Assembly: GCA_905211485.1 (NCBI GenBank)
Contig: CAJMAW010000099.1
Location: 1-11,900, forward strand
Direction: 5' to 3'
Origin: an uncultured Lentisphaeria bacterium
GTDB taxonomy: Bacteria; Verrucomicrobiota; Lentisphaeria; Victivallales; UBA1829
Length of the DNA stretch: 11,900 nt
Each line of letters starts with the position of its first letter. Within the stretch, counting starts at the first letter, position 1. The position numbers and the translations under genes were made by a program. The notes beneath the pieces were generated by a model that was given only the letters and a program-made list of their open reading frames with translations, searched no databases and was not told the DNA's origin. Below, piece by piece: positions 5,478-11,900 of this stretch.

Positions 5478-8400
5478 TTACTGTCCTTCCACATTCAGAA
5501 CAATGCGGCAGGGATGTCCGTTGAGCTCAGTTTCCACAGAAGCATCGGCGGCGGTTTTCCCCTCTTCTCCCTTCTCTGTCAGGGAGGCCCCGAGAAGAGT
5601 GCCGACAAGCGTTTCCCCGCGGATATAATCCTGGAAGGCCTCTACCGCCGCAAGGACTTCCGGTGTGGAAAAATACTCGATGAAAATGGAATCCGACACC
5701 TGGAGGCCGCGCTCCTTGCGCAGATTCTGAATCCGGCTGACAAATTCCCGCGCAAGTCCTTCCCGGATCAGATTCTCATCCAGCTCCGTGTCGAGGGCAA
5801 TGGTGATGGCGTTGTCGGTTGCCACGGAAATCCCAGGCTTTTCCGTCCGGATGATGCTGAGATCGTCCGCATGAAGAAGGACGGGATCCCCTCCGGAAGG
5901 AAGCCTCAGTTCATACGCCTCCCCGCGGAGAATGGCTCCCACTTCCGCCGATCCCAGTTTCGCAATCTGCGCTGCCGCCTCTTTCATCTTCGGCCCGAGA
6001 CGCGAGCCAAGAGCCTTGAAGTTCGCCTTTGCGGAAAGTTCCACCAGGCGTTCCTCATCCGCAAGGATTTCGATCTCCTTCACATTCAGTTCTTCCGCAA
6101 TGATGTCCGCGCTTTCCGAAAGCAGGTTCCGCACCTCCGGATCTAGCGACACCAGCAGGGCACGGCGAAGCGGCTGACGCACTTTCAGGGATCTCTGCGT
6201 CCGCAGAAAACGCCCTAGGGAAACCGCGCGCATCGCAAGATCCATTTGATGCTCCAGCGCTTCATCTCTCCGCCAGACCTGCGGTTCCGGAAAGTCGCAG
6301 AGATGCACCGACTCCGGCATTTCTTCCGTCCTCAGAGACCGATAGATCTCCTCCGTCAGAAACGGAATGAACGGCGCCGCGCATTTGGCAAAGGTGAGCA
6401 GAACAAAATAGAGCGTGTGATATGCCTCGGCCTTGTCCGCGTCGTTCTGGCTTTTCCAGAAACGCCGACGGCTTCTGCGGATATACCAGTTGGTCAGATC
6501 CTCCGCGAATTTCTCAAAACGATTCGCCGCCTTCTGAAGCTGATACGCATCCATGGATTCGCGGATTTCCGAAACCATGTCCGCCAGCGATGAGAGAATC
6601 CAGCGGTCCAGAGGATTGGCGGGGGAAGCCGGTCCGGTGATGTCCCCTTCCGGCGGTGTCCAGTGATCCAGATTCGCATAGGTCACAAAGAAGCTGAAGG
6701 AATTCCAGATCGGAAGAAGCACCGAGCGCATGACTTCGCGGATCCCCTCTTCGGAAAATTTCAGATCCTCCGCGCGGACCACGGGCGATCCCAGCAGAAA
6801 AAGACGCAGCGCATCGGCTCCGTATGTGTCGATGATGTATTTCGGATCCGGATAATTCTTCAGGCGCTTCGACATCTTCTGTCCGTTTTCCGCCAGAATC
6901 ATGCCGTTGACCACCACATTCCTGGCAGGGGGCTTGTCGAAAAGAGCGGCCGCAAGAACGGTCAGCGTGTAGAACCAGCCGCGGGTTTGATCCTGTCCTT
7001 CCGCGATGAAGTCCGCAGGAAAATGATTGTCGAAACGCTCCTTGTTTTCAAAGGGGTAATGATTCTGCGCATAAGGCATGGATCCGCTTTCAAACCAGCA
7101 GTCGAGAACCTCAGGAACACGGACAAGTTCCGCTCCGGAGGCCGATTTCAGTTTGATCCCGTCCACAAAATGCTTGTGAATATCCGTCACCTTCCTTCCG
7201 GAAAGCTGTTCCAGTTCCGCAACGGAACCCACGCAGACGGCTTCTCCTGTTTCCTTGTTGCGCCAGATCGGAAGCGGACAGCCCCAGTAGCGGTTCCGGC
7301 TGATCGCCCAGTCCCGTGCGTTTTCAAGCCATTTGCCGAAACGCCCTTCCCGAATGTGCGCGGGAACCCAGTTCATCTGAGTGTTCGCATGAAGCATTTT
7401 TTCTTTCACCGGATCTATCTTGACAAACCAGGTGGAGACTGCCTTGTAGATCAGGGGCGAATCGTCGCGCCAGCAGTGCGGGTAATTATGCTTCACCGTT
7501 CCCCGGTGGACGAGTTTGCCTTCTTCCTTCAGACGCTGCATGATGGCTTTGTCCGTGTCTTTGACATAGATTCCCTGATAGTCGGGAACCTGGGCGCTGA
7601 AGCGGCATTCTTCGTCGATCGGACAGACTTCCGGAATCCCGTTCGCCTTTCCCACGGCCGCATCGTCTTCTCCGAAGCCGGGCGCCGTATGGACCAGCCC
7701 CGTCCCGTCTTCCGTGCTGACAAAGTCTCCGGTGATCACGCGGAACGCCCCCTCTTCCCGTTTCGATGCAAAGTAATCGAAGAGCGGTTCGTAACTCATC
7801 CCTTTCAGATCCGTTCCCTTGTATCTCGCCACGATTTCCGGAGTCTGCCCCGCCTTGTAATACGCTCCCAGACGGCTTTCCGCCAGAATGTAGAACGTCC
7901 CTTCGTCATTGATTTTCACATAATCGATATCCGGGCCTGCCGTCAGCGCCATATTGGACGGCAGGGTCCACGGTGTGGTTGTCCATGCAAGAAAATAGCA
8001 GTTTTCTTCACCGAGCACCTTGAAACGCACCGTAATCGCCGGATCCGTCACTTCCCGGTAGCCCTGGTTCGCTTCAAAGTTAGAAAGCGGCGTCGAGCAT
8101 CTTGGGCAGTACGGAAGAATCTTGTACCCTTCGTAGATCAGACCCGCATCCCAGAGCTGACGGAAAACCCACCAGATCGACTCCATGTATTTCATATCCA
8201 TGGTCCGGTATCCGTTCCGGAAATCGACCCAGCGGCCCATGCGTTTCACCGTGCTTTCCCATTCTGAAGTGTATCTCAGCACGATCCCGCGGCAGGCTTC
8301 ATTGAATTTGTCAATTCCATAATCTTCAATCTGCTTCTTCCCGGAGAGACGGAGTTCCTTTTCCATTTCATATTCCACGGGCAATCCGTGGCAGTCCCAG

Positions 8401-8651
8401 CCGAACGTGCGTTCGCAGTATTTGCCGAGCATGGTCTGATAGCGGGGAATCACGTCTTTGATCGTTCCGGCAAGAAGGTGCCCGTAATGCGGCAGGCCTG
8501 TCGCAAAGGGAGGACCGTCGTAAAATACAAATTCGTCATTGCCCCGACGATTCTCCACCGATTTCCTGAAAAGTCCTCGATCCTCCCAGAACTGGAGGGT
8601 CGCTTCCTCCATTTTCGGGAAGCCGTCCTGTCCTGATACTGCTTTAAACAT
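5478..8651 (-). CDS. ileS: Isoleucyl-tRNA synthetase, type 2 (IleRS2)
   Basis: The 1057-residue class I aminoacyl-tRNA synthetase charges tRNAIle with isoleucine using ATP. Visible landmarks are the opening FVFYDGPPFATGLPHYGH with the HIGH-type signature HYGH at 55-58, GWDCHGLPVE (84-93), the CP1 editing domain with TTTPWTLPSN (224-233) and GTGLVHTAPGFGEDD (316-330), the SRNRYWGCPLPIW block (451-463), DQTRGWFYTL (554-563), and the KMSKS-type loop KMSKRLKNYP (592-601), followed by the anticodon-binding domain. The HYGH/KMSKR forms and the length mark the eukaryote-like type 2 enzyme, which is associated with low sensitivity to mupirocin; resistance here is inferred from the family. The ATG at 8651 has a weak AGGA upstream. 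No T-box leader is visible in the 70 bases separating it from the upstream membrane-protein gene, so cotranscription is plausible. Confidence 0.96.
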   Translation of the reverse strand: MFKAVSGQDGFPKMEEATLQFWEDRGLFRKSVENRRGNDEFVFYDGPPFATGLPHYGHLLAGTIKDVIPRYQTMLGKYCERTFGWDCHGLPVEYEMEKELRLSGKKQIEDYGIDKFNEACRGIVLRYTSEWESTVKRMGRWVDFRNGYRTMDMKYMESIWWVFRQLWDAGLIYEGYKILPYCPRCSTPLSNFEANQGYREVTDPAITVRFKVLGEENCYFLAWTTTPWTLPSNMALTAGPDIDYVKINDEGTFYILAESRLGAYYKAGQTPEIVARYKGTDLKGMSYEPLFDYFASKREEGAFRVITGDFVSTEDGTGLVHTAPGFGEDDAAVGKANGIPEVCPIDEECRFSAQVPDYQGIYVKDTDKAIMQRLKEEGKLVHRGTVKHNYPHCWRDDSPLIYKAVSTWFVKIDPVKEKMLHANTQMNWVPAHIREGRFGKWLENARDWAISRNRYWGCPLPIWRNKETGEAVCVGSVAELEQLSGRKVTDIHKHFVDGIKLKSASGAELVRVPEVLDCWFESGSMPYAQNHYPFENKERFDNHFPADFIAEGQDQTRGWFYTLTVLAAALFDKPPARNVVVNGMILAENGQKMSKRLKNYPDPKYIIDTYGADALRLFLLGSPVVRAEDLKFSEEGIREVMRSVLLPIWNSFSFFVTYANLDHWTPPEGDITGPASPANPLDRWILSSLADMVSEIRESMDAYQLQKAANRFEKFAEDLTNWYIRRSRRRFWKSQNDADKAEAYHTLYFVLLTFAKCAAPFIPFLTEEIYRSLRTEEMPESVHLCDFPEPQVWRRDEALEHQMDLAMRAVSLGRFLRTQRSLKVRQPLRRALLVSLDPEVRNLLSESADIIAEELNVKEIEILADEERLVELSAKANFKALGSRLGPKMKEAAAQIAKLGSAEVGAILRGEAYELRLPSGGDPVLLHADDLSIIRTEKPGISVATDNAITIALDTELDENLIREGLAREFVSRIQNLRKERGLQVSDSIFIEYFSTPEVLAAVEAFQDYIRGETLVGTLLGASLTEKGEEGKTAADASVETELNGHPCRIVLNVEGQ

Positions 8652-8721
8652 TTCTATCCTGAACCTGTTTTAGTTGCTTTTTCCGACTTGGGTTTTCCTG
8701 CTGATCCGACTCTGATATGAA

Positions 8722-9636
8722 CTAGTCCGCGGTGGGAGCCGCGTCAGCGTCCTTGTAGCGGATCGACTTCATTTTCGCGTAGGGAAGGCGTACATTCCGG
8801 GGGGCGTCTCCGGATTTCACTCCGGGAATTTCCAGAACGGAAAGCGTTTCCATAGGATTCATGATCCGGAGAACTTCGAGTTCCTGTCCGTCGACAAGTT
8901 CCAGAATGAAGGGCCCCGCCGCAGTCCCGTCTTCATTGACGGCGATGCTTGTCAGATACCCCATATCCAGTTTCGCCGCGGGATCCAGTTCTTTCCGGAC
9001 GGAGACAGATCCTCCTCCTGCCCCCGCTGCCTGGAACGAAGCGGCATTTTCTTCTTCCGCCGCCGGAGCATTGCCGCCTTTCCCCTGCCGGAAACTTTCA
9101 GCTTTCTTCCCATCCGCCGGGCCGGCAGAAGCAGAAGAGGAAAGGGGCTTCCCTGCATTCTTTCCCCGCGTTTTTTCTTCCTGTTTTCCCGCTTTGCCCG
9201 CTGCCGCGGAACCGGTGGCGGCTGCATCCGTTTCTCCTTCGGCGGGAACTGGAGACGGGGCTTCCTTGAACTGAATCCCCGCATTCTTCGTTTTCAGTTT
9301 CGGCTTTTCCGCCTTCGGTGCCTCTTCTGCTTGAGTTTCCTCTCCGGATTCCCGCTTCAGCAGAAGCAGGATCCCCAGCGGATAGAGAAAGGGGAAAACA
9401 ATACCGAGCAGCATGTGCATCAACGGGTTGTGACCCCGGCTCTCTGCAATGCTTCCCGCCCAGAAGGCGGAGAGAAGAAACACGGCGGCCGACAGAAAAA
9501 AAAGAATCAGCACCGGAATGGAAAAGGAGATCCCTAAGTGTGCTATCCCTCCGATCCAGCCGGAAAATAAATCATAAAGCGCAGTGAATCCGCCTGTTAA
9601 AAGCTCCCATGTCCCGCCTTCGCCAGATGTCTCCAT
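8722..9636 (-). CDS. Hypothetical membrane protein with two helices and a soluble C-terminal domain
   Basis: I do not recognise this 304-residue protein. Residues 1-35 are short and amphipathic, with several Gly/Trp residues. Two hydrophobic segments follow (about 37-60 and 72-93), separated by a short loop ESRGHN, so both ends may face the same side. Residues 95-215 form a low-complexity Ala/Lys/Glu/Ser/Gly linker. Residues 216-295 look like a compact beta-rich domain (KLDMGYLTSIAVNEDG, then ILELVDGQELEVLRIM, then VRLPYAKMKSIRY). The ATG at 9636 is well supported by GGAGGG 8 bases upstream, and a candidate extended -10 promoter lies about 50 bases further up. It sits between rnfE and ileS with no obvious functional link. 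A role in membrane anchoring of a regulatory or adaptor domain is conceivable, but nothing in the sequence proves it. Confidence 0.72.
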   Translation of the reverse strand: METSGEGGTWELLTGGFTALYDLFSGWIGGIAHLGISFSIPVLILFFLSAAVFLLSAFWAGSIAESRGHNPLMHMLLGIVFPFLYPLGILLLLKRESGEETQAEEAPKAEKPKLKTKNAGIQFKEAPSPVPAEGETDAAATGSAAAGKAGKQEEKTRGKNAGKPLSSSASAGPADGKKAESFRQGKGGNAPAAEEENAASFQAAGAGGGSVSVRKELDPAAKLDMGYLTSIAVNEDGTAAGPFILELVDGQELEVLRIMNPMETLSVLEIPGVKSGDAPRNVRLPYAKMKSIRYKDADAAPTAD

Positions 9637-9687
9637 AATGCTTTCCCTCCAAGCGCGCTTCGAGTATTCAACTTCTTAAATTAAATG

Positions 9688-9696
9688 AATATAGCA
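9688..9696 (-). promoter_or_regulatory. Candidate extended -10 promoter upstream of the hypothetical membrane protein
   Basis: The minus strand reads TGCTATATT, an extended -10 element (TGn plus a 5 of 6 match to TATAAT), about 50 bases before the ATG at 9636 and in an AT-rich stretch. No good -35 is seen at 17 bases. It would separate this gene from the rnf operon. Confidence 0.35.
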
Positions 9697-9802
9697 CAGG
9701 AATGGCGAATTTCGAGAATTTTTTTTGCATGTTTCATGCTTTTTTGCAGGGAAAATCTGCATTTCCGCTTCCGGCTGGCGGGGAATGACGGGGAATGGCC
9801 GC

Positions 9803-9838
9803 GGGGGGAAGGGAAGTGGGGGAGGGGAGGAGAAGGGG
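9803..9838 (+). other. Potential G-quadruplex-forming tract
   Basis: Plus-strand G runs at 9803-9808, 9811-9813, 9818-9822, 9824-9827 and 9835-9838 are separated by loops of 2, 4, 1 and 7 bases, which satisfies the usual G3+N1-7 pattern. It lies in non-coding sequence, on the strand opposite to the genes, so transcripts of this operon would carry the C-rich complement. Confidence 0.5.
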
Positions 9839-9992
9839 AGTCCGGGGAAATTGCCGCATGGGAGGATCTCTGTTCTATGGGTGTGCCGTCTTTCCTCCCG
9901 GGCGGAAAGGGAAACGCAAACGCCGCCTGTTCTTTTTCAGAAAGGAGGCGTCCTTGTATGATTGCGGATGGTGTATCTTGGGCTCCGGGCGG

Positions 9993-10032
9993 ATTTCCCG
10001 GAGGGATTCTTTTCCGTCTCTGTCCGGGAAAT
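9993..10032 (-). terminator. Inverted repeat after rnfE, possible operon-end hairpin
   Basis: ATTTCCCGGA (9993-10002) and TCCGGGAAAT (10023-10032) form a perfect 10-bp stem with a 20-base loop, beginning 3 bases after the rnfE stop codon. No T tract follows on the minus strand, so it is not a classic intrinsic terminator. It may stabilise the mRNA 3' end or assist factor-dependent termination. Confidence 0.4.
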
Positions 10033-10035
10033 GAG

Positions 10036-10716
10036 TTATTTGTCATTCCCGAGTTTGCAGATGGTGCAGTGGCGGCAGTCCATTTCCAGCGGGGTTTCAA
10101 ATTTCAGCCCTGCTTTTTTCGCCCGGTGCATATTGTAAAGGTTCATTCCAGCAAGAATGAAGCCGAGGATGATGAATCCTCCGGGGGCCTGCCCCATCAC
10201 AGCGAACCCGGTTTCCCAGCAGGTCATGATTTTGATCTGGAAGAGAGTTCCCGCTGCCAGAAATTCGCGGATGGCTCCGAGAATTACCAGTGCGAGCGTG
10301 AAGCCGAGTCCCATGCCGATTCCGTCCGCCAGGGAGAGAAACACGTTGTTTTTGGAGGCGAATGCCTCCGCCCGCCCGAGCACGATGCAGTTGACCACGA
10401 TCAGCGGCAGGAAAATCCCCAGCGCCTGATAGATGGCCTGCGGCGCATACGCGTTCATCAGCAGATCCACCACGGTCACAAAAGTGGCAATGACCACAAT
10501 GTAGCAGGGAATGCGGATCTTTCCAGGGACAATGTTCCGGATCAGGGAGATGACCACATTGCTGCACGCAAGCACGAACGTTGTGGCTAGTCCCATTGCC
10601 AGGGCGTTGTTTGCGTTGGACGTGGTTGCGAGAGTCGGGCACATGCCCAGCACCAGTACCAGCACGGGATTTTCGCGCCAGATGCCTTTGAAGAGTTCTT
10701 TGGAAAAAGAAGCCAT
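10036..10716 (-). CDS. rnfE: Electron transport complex subunit RnfE
   Basis: RnfE is a multi-helix membrane subunit of the Rnf complex (ferredoxin:NAD+ oxidoreductase coupled to Na+ or H+ movement). The 226-residue product begins MASFSKELFKGIWRENPVLV, a family-typical start; a longer upstream frame exists but would overlap rnfG. GMCPTLA (C26) and PLIVVNC (C110) hold the two cysteines expected to share the intramembrane Fe-S cluster with RnfA. NVVISLIRNIVPGKIRIP and VLGRAEAFASKN are RnfE signatures. The C-terminus ends with an extra cysteine cluster, C214-x2-C217-x2-C220, that I do not associate with standard RnfE. The start lies only 4 bases after the rnfG stop, and the GGAGG ribosome binding site lies within the end of rnfG, so translation is coupled. 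No rnfA follows, so rnfA and rnfB must be upstream of rnfD or elsewhere. Confidence 0.94.
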   Translation of the reverse strand: MASFSKELFKGIWRENPVLVLVLGMCPTLATTSNANNALAMGLATTFVLACSNVVISLIRNIVPGKIRIPCYIVVIATFVTVVDLLMNAYAPQAIYQALGIFLPLIVVNCIVLGRAEAFASKNNVFLSLADGIGMGLGFTLALVILGAIREFLAAGTLFQIKIMTCWETGFAVMGQAPGGFIILGFILAGMNLYNMHRAKKAGLKFETPLEMDCRHCTICKLGNDK

Positions 10717-10720
10717 TTTT

Positions 10721-11425
10721 TCAGTGTTCCTCCGGAAGAGTGGTGGGCGTTGTTGCGGTTTCGGCGAGTTGGGCGGCAAGAGCCGTGCTTGCGCGCCAGG
10801 CAAGATCCGCCGCCGCTCTTGAACTGATTGTGGCGCCGGAAACGAAATCAAGGTCTCCACCGTCTTTTTTGACCGACCACGGCGCGGCGGCTCCGGATGC
10901 TGATGCTGCGTCCCCGGAAAGAAGAAGTTTCCGGCCCGCAAACTGATCCAGAATCGGATTCGGCGGAAGAGAGGAATTCACCTCCGTGCCCTGAATGATA
11001 TCGAAGATCGTCCGCTGACGGATGCGGTCCGTGACTTTTGTCCCTAGTCCGGGCGTTTCATTGTGAGTTGTGATGATGAAGGTGCGTATCGATCCGTCTG
11101 GCAGATATCCGATCAGCCCCGAGACTTTCCCTCCGTAGCCGATGCCGGACGACGCTTCCACTGCATATCCCACAATGGCCCCGTCTTTTTCCGCCGTATA
11201 GATTTTTCCTCCTTCAAAGCTCTGCACAGTTTCCATGGGATCGTTGTCGAATTCCGGCAGAACGATTTTCAAACCTTCGGCCACTTTCCGGCTTTTGGCT
11301 TCCTCTATGGGTTTTTTCGTAATGACGGAAACCGTTCCCATGAGAGCTGTCGCCACGGCGCAAAGCACGCAGAGGAAGACCCCCAGATAGACCAGACCCG
11401 ATTTTTTTGTCAGTTCTCCGCTCAT
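10721..11425 (-). CDS. rnfG: Electron transport complex subunit RnfG (covalent FMN-binding)
   Basis: The 234-residue protein has one N-terminal membrane helix (about 10-32, LVYLGVFLCVLCAVATALMG) and a periplasmic FMN-binding domain. Key marks are GYGGKVSGLIGY (97-107), HNETPGLGTKV (121-131), and the flavinylation motif SGAT at 196-199, where FMN is expected to be attached to T199 through a phosphoester bond. RnfG passes electrons within the Rnf complex. The chosen ATG at 11425 overlaps the rnfD stop codon (ATGA) and follows AGGAGA. An alternative start 24 codons upstream lies inside rnfD and would place a charged extension before the helix, so it is rejected. A flavin transferase ApbE would be required, but its gene is not in the window. 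Confidence 0.94.
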   Translation of the reverse strand: MSGELTKKSGLVYLGVFLCVLCAVATALMGTVSVITKKPIEEAKSRKVAEGLKIVLPEFDNDPMETVQSFEGGKIYTAEKDGAIVGYAVEASSGIGYGGKVSGLIGYLPDGSIRTFIITTHNETPGLGTKVTDRIRQRTIFDIIQGTEVNSSLPPNPILDQFAGRKLLLSGDAASASGAAAPWSVKKDGGDLDFVSGATISSRAAADLAWRASTALAAQLAETATTPTTLPEEH

Positions 11426-11900
11426 TTGATTTCTCCTCTGCGCATTTGAAGCGCCGATCCACCGGCCGGATTCCAGCCGAACGGGCGCTTGTAGCAAATC
11501 CTGTCAATCAGCGGGACCAGCGCGTTCATGATGACGATTGCGAAACTGACCCCTTCCGGATACGCTCCCCAGATCCGGATCACGCAGACCAGAACTCCGA
11601 TCCCGGCTCCGAAAAGCAGTGCTCCGCGGTGAGTCATGGGCGATGTGACCATATCCGTCGCCATGAAAAATGCTCCGATCATCACTCCGCCTGTGCAGAG
11701 ATGGAACAAGGGGCCCGGGGTCAGCGAAGGATCCGTCTTGTGAACCACCCATGTGAAAACCGCGATTGTCGCAAGCATCGCCACGGGAATCTGCCATTTG
11801 ATGAGACGGAAGCAGATCAGAAGCACTCCTCCGATGAGCAGTGCCAGAGTCGAAGTTTCCCCGAGGGATCCTCCGATGTCTCCGAGGAAGCAGTTCAGCA
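11422..11900 (-). CDS. rnfD: Electron transport complex subunit RnfD, C-terminal fragment
   Basis: The 3' end of rnfD is present: the last 158 codons are visible and the gene enters from the right edge. The fragment contains GGSLGETSTLALLIGG near its beginning, the segment FFMATDMVTSPMTHRG and the motif AYPEGVSFAIVIMNALVPLID, all characteristic of RnfD/NqrB-type membrane subunits. At least four hydrophobic segments are seen. The threonine that carries covalent FMN in RnfD should lie upstream of the visible part. The stop codon overlaps the rnfG start by 4 bases, which indicates an operon in the order rnfD-rnfG-rnfE. The partner order and the short RnfG point to Rnf rather than Na+-NQR. Confidence 0.93.
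   Translation of the reverse strand, partial: LNCFLGDIGGSLGETSTLALLIGGVLLICFRLIKWQIPVAMLATIAVFTWVVHKTDPSLTPGPLFHLCTGGVMIGAFFMATDMVTSPMTHRGALLFGAGIGVLVCVIRIWGAYPEGVSFAIVIMNALVPLIDRICYKRPFGWNPAGGSALQMRRGEIK

Larger units (their letters stand above)
9637..10035. other. Intergenic region with G-rich tract; no supported gene
   Basis: This 399-base gap lies between the rnfE stop and the hypothetical membrane protein start. It contains an inverted repeat just after rnfE (9993-10032), a strongly purine-biased tract on the plus strand (about 9779-9848), AT-rich sequence near 9660-9730, and a candidate promoter at 9688-9696. Frames are open on both strands for a while, but they carry no recognisable protein features and run antisense or out of frame into rnfE. 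Confidence 0.6.

Noticed and set aside
6663..8267. Plus-strand open frame of 534 codons antisense to ileS
   Set aside because: The minus strand encodes an unmistakable isoleucyl-tRNA synthetase through the whole stretch; the antisense translation is Arg/His/Phe-rich without motifs.
8652..8721. T-box leader before ileS
   Set aside because: Only 70 bases separate ileS from the upstream gene, and neither a T-box consensus nor an antiterminator/terminator pair is visible.
9681..10100. Minus-strand open frame through the 399-base gap
   Set aside because: Starts inside rnfE in another frame and is Pro/Ser/Arg-rich because of the C-rich tract; no family features.
9685..10590. Plus-strand open frame of 301 codons covering the rnfE gap and part of rnfE
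   Set aside because: Half of it is antisense to rnfE and the rest translates the low-complexity G-rich tract; no protein family features or convincing ribosome binding site.
10717..10941. Extended N-terminus of RnfE (75 extra residues)
   Set aside because: It would overlap most of the rnfG 3' end, is Pro/Arg-rich rather than membrane-like, and the internal ATG at 10716 matches the normal RnfE start with a suitable ribosome binding site.
10036..11900. Na+-translocating NQR (nqrBCD) instead of Rnf
   Set aside because: The RnfE wording (KELFKGIWRENPVLVLVLGMC) and the 234-residue RnfG with SGAT fit Rnf better; NQR subunits are related, but NqrB and NqrC differ in these segments.
1..11900. CRISPR array, tRNA or rRNA genes, insertion sequences, phage genes
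   Set aside because: No regularly spaced repeats, cloverleaf-like or rRNA sequence, transposase or integrase motifs, or phage structural genes were seen on either strand.

Overview
The window reads as two unrelated pieces of bacterial chromosome joined inside one open reading frame. All supported genes lie on the minus strand, so transcription runs from high to low coordinates.

Left piece (1 to about 4165): GC-rich, uses AAG for lysine, and has a Clostridia-type gene set. From high to low it holds the C-terminal three quarters of ribonuclease Y, a strong intrinsic terminator with a promoter embedded in it, a lipoprotein with a C-terminal amidase_6-like domain, a YmdB-type (TIGR00282) metallophosphoesterase, a YbaK/EbsC-type aminoacyl-tRNA deacylase, and the first 58 codons of an SbcD/YhaO-type nuclease that runs off the left edge. 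The rny-ymdB neighbourhood and the lipoprotein suggest a gut Clostridia (Oscillospiraceae-like) organism. This is an inference from gene content and codon style.

Right piece (about 4190 to 11900): different codon habits (AAA preferred for lysine) and different content. From high to low it holds the 3' part of rnfD (off the right edge), rnfG and rnfE, a 399-base intergenic region with a G-rich tract, an unrecognised two-helix membrane protein, a long type 2 isoleucyl-tRNA synthetase, and the start of a zinc-ribbon/proline-glutamine-rich/coiled-coil protein of unknown function. A Gram-negative anaerobe, possibly of the PVC group such as Lentisphaerota, is a tentative reading. I cannot confirm the lineage without a search.

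The two pieces meet at about 4158-4192, inside a charged coiled coil. Residues 1 to about 421 of the 849-residue ORF belong to the right-hand organism. Residues from about 422 onward are RNase Y without its usual N-terminal membrane anchor. Lysine codon choice flips exactly there, and short exact direct repeats sit beside the join. The simplest explanation is a chimeric metagenomic contig. A real gene fusion is possible but less likely. Apart from the join, the genes are recognisable housekeeping and energy-conservation genes, and I do not see a convincing new defence or mobile system. Smaller points of interest are the promoter nested in the rny terminator, a C-terminal CxxCxxC motif in RnfE, and the non-coding G-rich tract.
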